Part shown: positions 24,278-32,959 of the stretch, in pieces
Layout: each line of letters starts with the position of its first letter
Numbering within the stretch: position 1 is the stretch's first letter
Source: an uncultured Pelagibacteraceae bacterium
Lineage (GTDB): Bacteria; Pseudomonadota; Alphaproteobacteria; Pelagibacterales; Pelagibacteraceae
NCBI GenBank assembly: GCA_902625125.1
Contig: CACOAB010000004.1
Location: 1 to 64,000 of the forward strand
Direction: 5' to 3'
DNA: 64,000 nucleotides
Program-made: the position numbers and the translations under genes
Notes under the pieces: generated by a model
What the model was told of the DNA's origin: nothing
The model's input: only the letters and a program-made list of their open reading frames with translations
The model's database searches: none

Positions 24278-25108
24278 TTGGATATTCTTTTTCAAACTGA
24301 AACTCTCTATTTAATTTTAATAATGATCATCACGGCCATCCCAGCTGGTTTTGCTGCAGGTTTATTCGGTATTGGTGGAGGCCTAATAACAGTTCCTATT
24401 TTATTTTATATTTTTGGTGCTGCTGGTATCGAACCAGAGTATTTAATGCATTTAGCAGTAGGTACTTCATTCGGAATAATTATTCCAACATCAATTGTTT
24501 CAGTTTTAACTCATCATCAACATAATGCGGTAGATTTTAATGTCGTGAAAGGTTACGGAGTGTTTGTTATTATTGGAGTTATTCTTGGCACTATTCTTGC
24601 CGCCGGTTTAAAAACTAAACCATTAATATTATTTTTTACAATAGTAGTTTATATTCTTGCTTTCTATTTATTATTTTTAAAAGAAAAAGAGGCAGACCTA
24701 TCAATAAAAATGGGTCTTCCTGCTAAAATTATTTCCGGAATAATCACAGGCTTTATCTCAGCTCCTATGGGTATAGGGGGTGCAGTAATGAATGTACCCA
24801 TTTTAAAGTTTTTTGGTTATCCTATTAACAAAGCTATTGGAAGCGCTGCCGCAATTGGTTTCATAATAGCTTTATTTGGCACGATAGGTTTCCTTTTTTC
24901 AGGTAATTATCTAAATGCTAATTTACCTATGAGTGTTGGATTCTTAAATATCCCAGCTTTTTTAATATTTTTTCCAATAACTGCATTTATGGCTAGGCTT
25001 GGAGCTAAAGCGAGTCATAAAATCAATAAAAAAAAGATGACTAGATATTTTGGATTATTTTTAATTGTTATTGGGACTAAATTTTTATACGAATATTTTA
25101 ATCTTTAA
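24278..25108 (+). CDS. TauE/SafE family sulfite/organic anion exporter
   Basis: Integral membrane protein of 276 aa with about eight hydrophobic segments in two homologous halves; each half opens with the signature GFAAGLFGIGGGLITVPIL and GFISAPMGIGGAVMNVPIL. Members export sulfite, sulfoacetate or other small anions. It begins at a TTG two bases after the dusA stop; no ATG nearby preserves the first helix. Sulfite release from taurine would need such an exporter, but the taurine cluster is 20 kb away, so this link is only a suggestion. It converges with the phosphomannomutase gene (4-base overlap). Confidence 0.82.
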   Translation: MDILFQTETLYLILIMIITAIPAGFAAGLFGIGGGLITVPILFYIFGAAGIEPEYLMHLAVGTSFGIIIPTSIVSVLTHHQHNAVDFNVVKGYGVFVIIGVILGTILAAGLKTKPLILFFTIVVYILAFYLLFLKEKEADLSIKMGLPAKIISGIITGFISAPMGIGGAVMNVPILKFFGYPINKAIGSAAAIGFIIALFGTIGFLFSGNYLNANLPMSVGFLNIPAFLIFFPITAFMARLGAKASHKINKKKMTRYFGLFLIVIGTKFLYEYFNL

Positions 25109-26547
25109 ATTTTTTGATCGTAATCTCCAATTTTTCCTGTTTCTTGTAACAATTTATCAATAAAATTAAATATAACCTTTTTTCTGTCATTTGAAGTTGG
25201 GCTTTCTGTAACTATCACAAGAGAGGGTTTATTTGATGAAGCTCTAATTAAACCCCAAGATCCATCTGCTAAAGAAAATCTTACTCCGTTCACTGTTAAA
25301 ATTTCTGTGATCGATTGATTATCTATTTTAATATTTTGTTTTTTAAGATCTTCAACTTTTTTAACCATTTCTTCAACTACTTTATACTTCTCTTCATCTT
25401 TACAGAACGGAGCCATAGTTGGAGATTGATATGTTTTGGGTAGTTCATTAATAATTTCACTCATCTTCTTATTTTGATTAGTTAATAAATGACAAATTTG
25501 TATAGCCGAATTTATACCATCATCATATCCATATCCTAAAGGTTGATTAAAAAAGAAATGACCACTTTTTTCAAATCCTGCTAAAGCTTTTTCTAAATTT
25601 ACTTTTCTTTTAATATGTGAGTGCCCAGTCTTCCAGTAAATCGTCTTACAATTATTCTCGATAAGAATCTTATCTTTAGTGTAAAGACCAGTTGATTTTA
25701 CATCCACAACAAATTTTGAGTTTTGATGTTTAGATGCTAAGTTTCTAGCAATTAATAATCCTATTTTATCCGAGTATATTTCATTCCCTTTATCATCAAT
25801 TACACCACATCTATCACCGTCACCATCAAAGCCAAAGCCAATATCTGCATTATTATCTTTTACTGCTTTTGCTATCGCATGGAGCATTTCTAGATCCTCA
25901 GGGTTAGGATTATACTTTGGAAAGGACCAATCTAGATTACAATCAAGTTCTATCACTTCACAACCAATACCTTTTAAAATTTCGGGAGCAAAAACACCTG
26001 CTGTTCCATTTCCACAAGCAACAACGGCTTTAACCTTCTTACTGATCTTATTCTTTTTTATTAAATTGTTAGAATAGATATTCTTAAAATTATCTATTTT
26101 TTTTAATGAACCTTTTCCTTTAACAAACTTTTTATTTAAGGTGATATTTTTTAATTCACTCATTTCTTCAGGAGCATGAGTTAGTCCTTTTTTGATACCC
26201 ATTTTCACTCCAGTCCAACCGTTTTCATTATGACTAGCAGTAACCATCGCTATAGCATCAGAATTTAAATTAAACTGTGCGTAGTAAACAGTAGGGGATA
26301 ATGATAGGCCTATGTCCTCCACATTGCATCCAGTTGAAATTAATCCTTTAATTAGCGCAAGCTTTATATCTTCACTGTAAGACCTAAAGTCATGACCAAC
26401 TATCACTCTTGGGTTGTCCTTGTTTGTATGTTTTATTATTTGAGAACCTAATCCTTTACCTAAATCTGTGATTCCCTCCAAATCAATGTCTTTTTCATAA
26501 AGCCACCTAGCGTCATATTCTCTAAAACCATTTGGATTGATTATCAT
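25105..26547 (-). CDS. Phosphomannomutase/phosphoglucomutase
   Basis: Alpha-D-phosphohexomutase of 480 aa that interconverts 1- and 6-phosphates of mannose or glucose for sugar-nucleotide synthesis. All four domains are visible: the phosphoserine loop AMVTASHNENGWTGVKM near residue 98, the metal loop GFDGDGDRCGVIDDKG near 240, the sugar loop GFEKSGHFFFNQ near 325, and the phosphate loop IRASSNKPSLVIVTES near 440. The ESGH/EMSGE-like loop reads EKSGH, as in the AlgC-type enzymes. It likely feeds the surface-sugar genes elsewhere in this window. Confidence 0.9.
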   Translation of the reverse strand: MIINPNGFREYDARWLYEKDIDLEGITDLGKGLGSQIIKHTNKDNPRVIVGHDFRSYSEDIKLALIKGLISTGCNVEDIGLSLSPTVYYAQFNLNSDAIAMVTASHNENGWTGVKMGIKKGLTHAPEEMSELKNITLNKKFVKGKGSLKKIDNFKNIYSNNLIKKNKISKKVKAVVACGNGTAGVFAPEILKGIGCEVIELDCNLDWSFPKYNPNPEDLEMLHAIAKAVKDNNADIGFGFDGDGDRCGVIDDKGNEIYSDKIGLLIARNLASKHQNSKFVVDVKSTGLYTKDKILIENNCKTIYWKTGHSHIKRKVNLEKALAGFEKSGHFFFNQPLGYGYDDGINSAIQICHLLTNQNKKMSEIINELPKTYQSPTMAPFCKDEEKYKVVEEMVKKVEDLKKQNIKIDNQSITEILTVNGVRFSLADGSWGLIRASSNKPSLVIVTESPTSNDRKKVIFNFIDKLLQETGKIGDYDQKI

Positions 26548-26610
26548 GAACTATAAATACTAAAGAATAAGGGTATTTGTTATTAAATGTTTATTAACAA
26601 AACTTTCCAC

Positions 26611-26639
26611 TTGCAAAATAAATTAAATGTTCTTATAAT
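26611..26639 (+). promoter_or_regulatory. Sigma70 promoter for nrdAB
   Basis: TTGCAA, a 17-base spacer and a perfect TATAAT lie about 95 bases before the nrdA ATG. This is one of the clearest promoters in the window. Two inverted repeats follow just downstream of the predicted start of transcription. Confidence 0.75.
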
Positions 26640-26660
26640 GTTCTATTGATTTCGATGGTA

Positions 26661-26700
26661 TATAGTATATTAACTATACTACAACACAACATGTAGTTGT
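26661..26700 (+). promoter_or_regulatory. Inverted repeats downstream of the nrd promoter (candidate operator)
   Basis: Two dyads lie side by side: TATAGT/ACTATA with a 6-base centre, and ACAAC/GTTGT with a 5-base centre. They stand about 25 to 60 bases after the -10 box, where a repressor would block transcription. NrdR controls many nrd operons, but the match to the NrdR box is loose and the spacing is not the usual three turns, so the regulator is open. Confidence 0.35.
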
Positions 26701-26732
26701 TTTGTTAATAAATCGAGAAAAATTAGATAAAT

Positions 26733-28682
26733 ATGAATAAAAACGTATCATTGGCAATAGAGAAAGCTGTCGGCAGTATAAGCCAGAAACACCAAAATGA
26801 CCAAAAGAATAATGGTCCTAAAAAGCCGGATCTTTTCTCGCTGTCAGGAGAAACAGAGCTATTTCAAAACGATAGAGGTATTACAATCAAGATCGACAGA
26901 TCTAGAGACGCCAATTTAACTGATTTCGGAAAAGCCACACTTAAAGATAGATACTTAGGTCAAAACGAGAGTTTCCAGGATTTATTTGCAAGAGTGGCAA
27001 GCGTATATGCTGACGATAATTTACACGCACAAAGAATTTATAACTACATAAGTAATTTATGGTTCATGCCTGCGACACCAGTTTTATCAAATGGTGGCAC
27101 AGAAAGAGGGTTACCAATCTCATGTTTTCTGAATGAAGCTAACGATAGTTTAGAAGGGATTACAAATCTTTGGGAAGAAAATGTTTGGCTTGCTGCAAGA
27201 GGTGGCGGTATTGGAAGTTATTGGGGTAACCTAAGATCAATTGGAGAAAAGATTGGAAAAGTTGGAAAGACTTCAGGAATTATTCCATTTATTAAAGTAA
27301 TGGACTCTTTAACTTTAGCAATCAGTCAAGGATCCTTACGAAGAGGATCTGCTGCATGTTATTTACAAATAGATCATCCAGAGATTGAAGAGTTTATTGA
27401 GATGAGAAGACCAACAGGTGGAGATGTAAATAGAAGATCACTTAACTTGCATCATGGTGTATTAGTCACAGATGAATTTATGAGAGCTGTAGAAACAGGA
27501 GAACAGTGGGCTTTAAGGAGTCCTTACGACGGTTCAGTTCAGTCTACTATACCTGCTAGAAACTTATGGATTAGATTATTAACTGCGAGAATTGAAACCG
27601 GTGAACCTTATATTATATTTATTGATACAGTTAATAGACAAATTCCACAGCATCACAAACTTGCTGGCTTAAAAGTTAAAACCTCTAATCTTTGTAGCGA
27701 AATTACTTTACCTACCGGCCAAGATAATGACGGTAATCAAAGAACAGCTGTTTGTTGCTTATCATCTTTAAATATTGATACTTACGATCAGTGGAGCGAA
27801 GATTCTCAATTCGTTGAAGATGTAATGAGATTCTTAGATAACGTAATGACAGATTTTATCAATAGAGCCCCAGATGAATTTGCGCACGCTAAATACTCTG
27901 CTATGAGAGAAAGAAGCGTTGGCTTAGGCGTAATGGGTTTACATTCTTATTTCCAGCAAAAAAACATTCCTTTTGGTTCGGTGATGAGCAAAGTTTGGAA
28001 TAAAAAGATATTTAAAAATATTCAAGAAAAAGTAGACGCAGCTTCAGTTACTTTGGCAGAAGAAAGAGGAGCTTGTCCTGATGCGGCTGAGTATGGGATT
28101 AAAGAGAGATTTTCAAATAAAACAGCGATTGCTCCGACAGCTTCGATATCAATTATTTGTGGTGGATCTTCTCCAGGAATCGAACCTATTGCGGCTAATA
28201 GTTATACCCACAAAACTTTGTCAGGGTCTTTTAACGTAAGAAATAAATATCTTAAAAAACTTCTTCAAAAACACAATAAAGATACCGATGATGTTTGGTC
28301 TAGTATTACGACCAACCAAGGCTCAGTGTCTCACTTAGATTTTTTAACTGCTGAAGAAAAAGATACTTTCAAAACAGCATTTGAAATAGACCAAAGATGG
28401 GTGGTGGAATTAGGCGCAGATAGAACACCTCATATTTCACAAGCTCAATCGGTAAATATATTTATACCTGCAGATATTCATAAAAAAGACTTACATGACC
28501 TTCATTTCCAGGCATGGAAAAAAGGATTAAAAAGTCTTTATTACTGCAGATCTAAATCAATCCAAAGAGCCGAGAACGTAAACAATGCTTCACAAACTGA
28601 TGTGACTAAAAATGTTTACTCTAGCGGACAAAAATCTAACAACGAGTCAAATAACTATGAGGAGTGTTTATCATGTCAGTAG
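26733..28682 (+). CDS. nrdA: Ribonucleoside-diphosphate reductase alpha subunit, class I, without ATP-cone
   Basis: Catalytic subunit that reduces ribonucleotides for DNA synthesis. GLPISCFLNEANDS holds the first redox Cys, SNLCSEITLPT the radical Cys with its flanking Asn and Glu, and AVCCLSSLN the partner Cys. KSLYYCRSK near residue 615 carries the tyrosine pair of the radical path, and the tail ECLSCQ has the exchange thiols. It has 649 aa against about 760 in E. coli. The N-terminal ~55 residues do not look like an ATP-cone, so the overall dATP brake may be absent. It is followed immediately by nrdB. Confidence 0.95.
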   Translation: MNKNVSLAIEKAVGSISQKHQNDQKNNGPKKPDLFSLSGETELFQNDRGITIKIDRSRDANLTDFGKATLKDRYLGQNESFQDLFARVASVYADDNLHAQRIYNYISNLWFMPATPVLSNGGTERGLPISCFLNEANDSLEGITNLWEENVWLAARGGGIGSYWGNLRSIGEKIGKVGKTSGIIPFIKVMDSLTLAISQGSLRRGSAACYLQIDHPEIEEFIEMRRPTGGDVNRRSLNLHHGVLVTDEFMRAVETGEQWALRSPYDGSVQSTIPARNLWIRLLTARIETGEPYIIFIDTVNRQIPQHHKLAGLKVKTSNLCSEITLPTGQDNDGNQRTAVCCLSSLNIDTYDQWSEDSQFVEDVMRFLDNVMTDFINRAPDEFAHAKYSAMRERSVGLGVMGLHSYFQQKNIPFGSVMSKVWNKKIFKNIQEKVDAASVTLAEERGACPDAAEYGIKERFSNKTAIAPTASISIICGGSSPGIEPIAANSYTHKTLSGSFNVRNKYLKKLLQKHNKDTDDVWSSITTNQGSVSHLDFLTAEEKDTFKTAFEIDQRWVVELGADRTPHISQAQSVNIFIPADIHKKDLHDLHFQAWKKGLKSLYYCRSKSIQRAENVNNASQTDVTKNVYSSGQKSNNESNNYEECLSCQ

Positions 28683-29680
28683 CAGAAAAAATTAAGCCAG
28701 GAATAATTCAACCGAAAAAAATGGGTTTACTAGTAGAAAACCCAGTTTACAAGCCTTTCAGATATCCGTGGTGTTATGATGCTTGGTTAACTCAGCAAAG
28801 AATTCACTGGTTACCTGAAGAAGTACCATTAGGAGATGATGTTAGAGATTGGCAAAAAAATTTATCGATTGAAGAAAAAAATTTATTAACCCATATTTTT
28901 AGATTTTTTACTCAAGCTGATGTTGAGGTTAACAATTGTTATCTAAGACATTACACAACAGTGTTCAAACCTACTGAAGTATTAATGATGATGACAGCCT
29001 TTGCTGCAATGGAAACTGTTCACATAGCGGCTTACTCTCACCTATTGGATACGATTGGAATGCCTGAAACAGAATATTCAGCTTTCATGAAATATAAAGA
29101 AATGAAAGACAAATACGACTATATGCAAGGCTTTGATGTTAAATCAAAACACAACATTGCAATGACAATGGCAGTATTTTCTGCTTTCACTGAAGGACTT
29201 CAACTTTTTGCAAGTTTTGCAATTCTTTTAAACTTTCCGAGATTTAACAAAATGAAAGGTATGGGGCAAATTGTTACTTGGTCGGTGCGAGATGAAACTC
29301 TTCACTGTAATTCAATGATTAGGTTGTTCAAAGATTTCATTAAAGAAGAACCACAAATTTGGAATGACAAATTAAAAAAAGAAATAGTGGACGCATGCAA
29401 AACAATTGTAACACATGAGGATGCATTTATTGATTTAGCATTTCAAATGGGACCACTTGAAGGTTTAACAGCAAATGAAATTAAGCAATACATTAGATTT
29501 ATTGGAAATAGAAGACTTGAGCAATTGGGTCTTGAACCAATTTATGATGTTAAGAAAAACCCATTAACTTGGTTAGATACAATGTTAAATGGTGTTGAGC
29601 ACATGAACTTCTTTGAAGGTAGAGCAACTGAATATTCTAAAGCCTCTACAAAAGGAAGTTGGGGCGAAGTTTTTGCTTAA
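28673..29680 (+). CDS. nrdB: Ribonucleoside-diphosphate reductase beta subunit, class Ia
   Basis: Radical-generating diiron subunit. The ligands are visible: Asp in TQADVEVNN, Glu and His in AAMETVHIAAYSH, Glu in SAFTEGLQLFASF, and the Glu/His pair in RDETLHCNSM. The Tyr four residues after the His (VHIAAY) fits the tyrosyl radical site, so a tyrosyl class I enzyme rather than a radical-less variant. The real start is ATG 28673, with a GAGGAG ribosome site inside the 3' end of nrdA; it overlaps nrdA by 10 bases. The track's MFI start is upstream of this. Confidence 0.95.
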   Translation: MSVAEKIKPGIIQPKKMGLLVENPVYKPFRYPWCYDAWLTQQRIHWLPEEVPLGDDVRDWQKNLSIEEKNLLTHIFRFFTQADVEVNNCYLRHYTTVFKPTEVLMMMTAFAAMETVHIAAYSHLLDTIGMPETEYSAFMKYKEMKDKYDYMQGFDVKSKHNIAMTMAVFSAFTEGLQLFASFAILLNFPRFNKMKGMGQIVTWSVRDETLHCNSMIRLFKDFIKEEPQIWNDKLKKEIVDACKTIVTHEDAFIDLAFQMGPLEGLTANEIKQYIRFIGNRRLEQLGLEPIYDVKKNPLTWLDTMLNGVEHMNFFEGRATEYSKASTKGSWGEVFA

Positions 29681-29683
29681 TTT

Positions 29684-30331
29684 TTGAGTCAAAATTACAA
29701 AAGTTACTGGAGAAAGACTGGCTTAAAAGGAAACTGGGGAAACATTTTTCTTCAAAGATTATCAACTTATAATCCAAAAAATGTTTTAGAGATTGGTGTT
29801 TTTTGCGGAGTAACCGCAAGAAACACTTGCGATTTTTTAGAAAAGATAAACGGCAAAGATTTTAGTTATGTTGGAGTTGATTTATTTGGCAGCGATCAAA
29901 GCGAAAAAAAAGATGAGATTGAACCAACTTTTTTAAAAGATCAAAAATTTTCAAATCCATTTAAAAATATTTATTACAATTATATTTTAAAAGAAAACTT
30001 AAATTCAATAAAAAGTGTAAGTAAACTTTTAAAAAAATATAGTGGCAATATTAAATTAATAGCAGGTGATACTAATAGAGTATTAAAAGAATTGGATCTT
30101 CAAAGTATTGATTTCACTTTTTTAGATGGAGGGCATAGCTATCAAACAGTAATTAATGATCTTACAATTTTATATGGTAGCATGAAGGATAAAAAAAAAG
30201 TAATTCTTTGTGATGATTACGGTAAAGAGAGTTATATTCCCGAAGTTGAAAAAGCAATAAACGATTTTACTAAACAAAATAATCTTAAACTAAATCTTAT
30301 AGAAAATAGATTTGCTGAAATAATAACTTAG
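29684..30331 (+). CDS. Class I SAM-dependent methyltransferase
   Basis: A 215-aa Rossmann-fold methyltransferase. NVLEIGVFCGVTARNTCDFL near residue 37 is the SAM-binding motif I, FSYVGVDLFGS holds the acidic residue of motif II, and IDFTFLDGGHSYQTVINDL near 145 is motif IV with the DGxHxY string found in sugar and small-molecule methyltransferases. It begins at TTG three bases after the nrdB stop and has no own promoter. It converges with znuA. The acceptor is unknown. Confidence 0.7.
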   Translation: MSQNYKSYWRKTGLKGNWGNIFLQRLSTYNPKNVLEIGVFCGVTARNTCDFLEKINGKDFSYVGVDLFGSDQSEKKDEIEPTFLKDQKFSNPFKNIYYNYILKENLNSIKSVSKLLKKYSGNIKLIAGDTNRVLKELDLQSIDFTFLDGGHSYQTVINDLTILYGSMKDKKKVILCDDYGKESYIPEVEKAINDFTKQNNLKLNLIENRFAEIIT

Positions 30332-30333
30332 AG

Positions 30334-31326
30334 TTAACAGCCTTTAAAGGAACCATACATATTAGATATCAACTTAACATACATTCCTTTGCCCTTATCT
30401 ATAGTTGCTCCTAGAGGATCTAAAACTCCTGTTTTAACTTTTGTATCTTTTGCTATCGATTTTATAATTGCAGGATTAAATTGTGGTTCTGAAAATAGAC
30501 AATTTACTTTTTCGTGTTCAATAACTTCTCTAATCTCTGATAGTTGCTCTGCTCCAGGTAAAACATCTGGGTTTACCGTTAAAGCCCCTAAAACTTTAAT
30601 ACCAAATCTATTTTCAAAATATTGATATGCATCATGAAATACTACAAATCTTAAATCTTTTTTAAGATCTTTTTTAACATTCTTAGTTAAATTATCTAAT
30701 TCCGACTGAACTTTTTTAGAATTAGCTTTATATTTTGAAGCATTATCCGGATCTAACTTAACAAGCTGATTTTCAATTTCTTCAACAATTACTTTCGCAT
30801 TCATTGGATCTAACCAAACATGTGGATCATGTTCACCATGAGCATGACCTTCATGACCATGACCATCATGTTTTTTTTCTTTGTGACCATGTTCTTTGTG
30901 ATCGTCATGCCCGTGTTCCTTGTGTTCTTTATGGCCATGTCCATGATCATCATGGCCTTCAAAAATATTCTTTTCTCTAAATTTTAATTTCTTAATTCCT
31001 TTTAAATCCATGATTTCAACGTTAACTGCATCTTTACTTATAGTTTTCAAAGGTTTTTCTAAAAACGTCTCTAAATCTTCTCCTACCCAAATAATAAGAT
31101 TAGCTTTCTCAATCATCTTGGCGTGTGAAGGTTTTAAGCTAAAGTTATGTGGAGAGTTATAACCGTCTACTATTATATCCGGCTTTCCTACACCATCCAT
31201 TACATAACTAACTAGAGAGTGTACCGGCTTTATTGATGCAACAACTTTAATTTCAGCTTTTGCTATTGAATTAATAGCAAAAAGTGTGAGGATTATAGCA
31301 GAAATAATTGTAAGAGTTTTTTTCAT
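30334..31326 (-). CDS. znuA: Zinc ABC transporter substrate-binding protein
   Basis: Periplasmic zinc binder (330 aa). A signal peptide opens it (MKKTLTIISAIILTLFAIN, ending at AKA); metal ligands follow as His in DGYNSPHNFSLKP, His in HDPHVWLDP, and His in VVFHDAYQYF. Between them is a His-rich loop (about residues 108 to 155, with repeated HGHKEH- and DDH-type runs) typical of ZnuA and thought to collect zinc. The track's start at 31377 reads through the Zur boxes; the ATG at 31326 begins the signal peptide and is correct. It is divergent from znuCB-zur. Confidence 0.94.
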   Translation of the reverse strand: MKKTLTIISAIILTLFAINSIAKAEIKVVASIKPVHSLVSYVMDGVGKPDIIVDGYNSPHNFSLKPSHAKMIEKANLIIWVGEDLETFLEKPLKTISKDAVNVEIMDLKGIKKLKFREKNIFEGHDDHGHGHKEHKEHGHDDHKEHGHKEKKHDGHGHEGHAHGEHDPHVWLDPMNAKVIVEEIENQLVKLDPDNASKYKANSKKVQSELDNLTKNVKKDLKKDLRFVVFHDAYQYFENRFGIKVLGALTVNPDVLPGAEQLSEIREVIEHEKVNCLFSEPQFNPAIIKSIAKDTKVKTGVLDPLGATIDKGKGMYVKLISNMYGSFKGC

Positions 31327-31331
31327 AAAAA

Positions 31332-31364
31332 TGTTATAATATAACAGTTTGTTATAATATAACA
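31332..31364. promoter_or_regulatory. Double Zur operator between znuA and znuC
   Basis: The 15-base palindrome TGTTATAATATAACA occurs twice without a mismatch, at 31332-31346 and 31350-31364, with centres 18 bases apart. This is the form of alphaproteobacterial Zur boxes and sits between divergent znuA and znuCB-zur, so one operator pair can control both arms. The regulator gene is at the end of the plus arm. Confidence 0.9.
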
Positions 31365-31389
31365 TATGCAATTGCAAGAGATAATTTAG

Positions 31390-32133
31390 ATGAATAAAGA
31401 AACACTAATCAAAGTTCAAAACGTCGGGTTGTATAAAAATGAGAAGTGGCTAGTTAGAGGCGTTTCACTTGAAGTAAAACGTGGAGAAATAGTAACTTTA
31501 ATTGGTCCTAACGGATCAGGAAAAACTACAACAGCTAAAATTGCTCTGGGTATTTACAAAAATATTGAAGGAGAAGTTTTAAAATCTACTAAAAAAATCG
31601 GTTATGTTCCGCAAAAAATATCTATCGACTGGACTTTACCGATAAGAGTAGTTGATTTTATGCTTTTAACAGAGAGACTAAAAGATGATGATATAAATTA
31701 TGCGCTAGATCTTACTGGCGTTTCTCATCTTAAAAATAATAATTTAAGCAATTTGTCAGGTGGAGAGTTTCAAAGAGTTTTAATTTCTAGAGCTATAGCA
31801 AAAAAACCAGATCTTTTAGTTTTAGATGAGCCAGTTCAAGGAGTAGACTTTAAGGGTGAAGTAGCTCTTTATGAATTAATAAAAGAAGTATCTGAAAAAA
31901 TTAATTGTGGAATTTTACTAATCTCACATGACTTACATGTTGTAATGTCGGCAACTGACTATGTGGTTTGCTTAAACGGTCACGTTTGTTGCTCTGGTAC
32001 ACCTCAATCAGTTGCAAACAATCATCAGTATAAAGAATTATTTGGTGATCGTGCATCTGCCGTACTATCTGTCTATGAGCATAAGCATGATCATTCTCAT
32101 TCACCAGATGGAACAATAAAAAGAAAACAATAA
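31390..32133 (+). CDS. znuC: Zinc ABC transporter ATP-binding protein
   Basis: ATPase of the zinc importer (247 aa). Walker A is LIGPNGSGKTTTAK near residue 38, the Q-loop is YVPQKISIDW, the signature NLSGGEFQR is near 125 and Walker B is PDLLVLDEPVQGVD. The C-terminus is His-rich (SVYEHKHDHSHS), as in other ZnuC proteins. It sits 26 bases after the second Zur box and is followed by znuB two bases later. Confidence 0.95.
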   Translation: MNKETLIKVQNVGLYKNEKWLVRGVSLEVKRGEIVTLIGPNGSGKTTTAKIALGIYKNIEGEVLKSTKKIGYVPQKISIDWTLPIRVVDFMLLTERLKDDDINYALDLTGVSHLKNNNLSNLSGGEFQRVLISRAIAKKPDLLVLDEPVQGVDFKGEVALYELIKEVSEKINCGILLISHDLHVVMSATDYVVCLNGHVCCSGTPQSVANNHQYKELFGDRASAVLSVYEHKHDHSHSPDGTIKRKQ

Positions 32134-32135
32134 TT

Positions 32136-32936
32136 ATGTTAAATGATTTTTTTATAAGAGCTTTAATTGCAGGAATAGGAATTGCACTTGTAACAGGACC
32201 AGTCGGATGTTTTATAATTTGGAGAAGACTTTCTTTTTTTGGAGACACTCTATCTCATTCGGCTTTACTGGGTGTAACAATAGGTTTCTTTTTTGATATT
32301 AATATAGCTTTTTCAGTTTTTTTGATTTCATCAGCAATCGCCTTGATTCTTCTTAAATTACAGAAAACCACAAAATTACCAGGTGATGCCTTATTAGGTT
32401 TGTTAGCCCATTCATCACTAGCAGTCGGATTAGTTGTGATCAGTTTTTTATCTTCAATTAGATTCGACATTATGGGTTTATTGTTTGGAGATATACTTGC
32501 TGTAAATGAAATTGATTTATTAATTATTTGGTTAGGAGGAGCACTAATATTAATAATTTTAAAGATAATTTGGAAACCTTTATTCGCCTCAACTGTAAAC
32601 CATGAATTAGCAGAAGCTGAGGGGATGAAACCTGAAAGAGCTAACGCTATTTTTACGATTTTATTAGCAGCAATAATTGCAATATCAATAAAAATTGTTG
32701 GACTGCTTCTTATAACCGGTATGTTAATCATGCCAGCAGCAATGTCTAGAAATATTTCTAACAACCCGCAACAGATGGTTAAATTATCTGTAGTAGGGGG
32801 ATTACTATCTGTTTTGATTGGATTATTTTCTTCTTTGCAATTTAATTCACCATCTGGTCCGTCGATAATAACTGCGGCGCTGGTTTTATTTAGTTTAACG
32901 CTTATAAAAATAAAAAGAACTAAATTGAAAAGATAA
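32136..32936 (+). CDS. znuB: Zinc ABC transporter permease
   Basis: Membrane subunit of the ABC-3 family (266 aa) with about eight hydrophobic segments. GPVGCFIIWRRLSFFGDTLSHSALLGV near residues 20-47 is the family signature, and GLLLITGMLIMPAAMSRN near 190 is the second conserved region. It forms the zinc channel for ZnuA and ZnuC. A minus-strand ORF of 239 aa covers it and is a shadow. Confidence 0.94.
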   Translation: MLNDFFIRALIAGIGIALVTGPVGCFIIWRRLSFFGDTLSHSALLGVTIGFFFDINIAFSVFLISSAIALILLKLQKTTKLPGDALLGLLAHSSLAVGLVVISFLSSIRFDIMGLLFGDILAVNEIDLLIIWLGGALILIILKIIWKPLFASTVNHELAEAEGMKPERANAIFTILLAAIIAISIKIVGLLLITGMLIMPAAMSRNISNNPQQMVKLSVVGGLLSVLIGLFSSLQFNSPSGPSIITAALVLFSLTLIKIKRTKLKR

Positions 32937-32959
32937 TGTTTAATTGATAAAATAAATTT

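Noticed and set aside
30841-30990. Repetitive ATG/CAT-rich stretch as a DNA repeat
   Set aside because: It is the codon run of the His/Asp/Glu-rich metal loop of ZnuA on the minus strand, not a separate repeat element.
31327-31377. Upstream start of znuA given in the ORF track
   Set aside because: It would place the Zur boxes inside the coding sequence and spoil the signal peptide; ATG at 31326 is the proper start.
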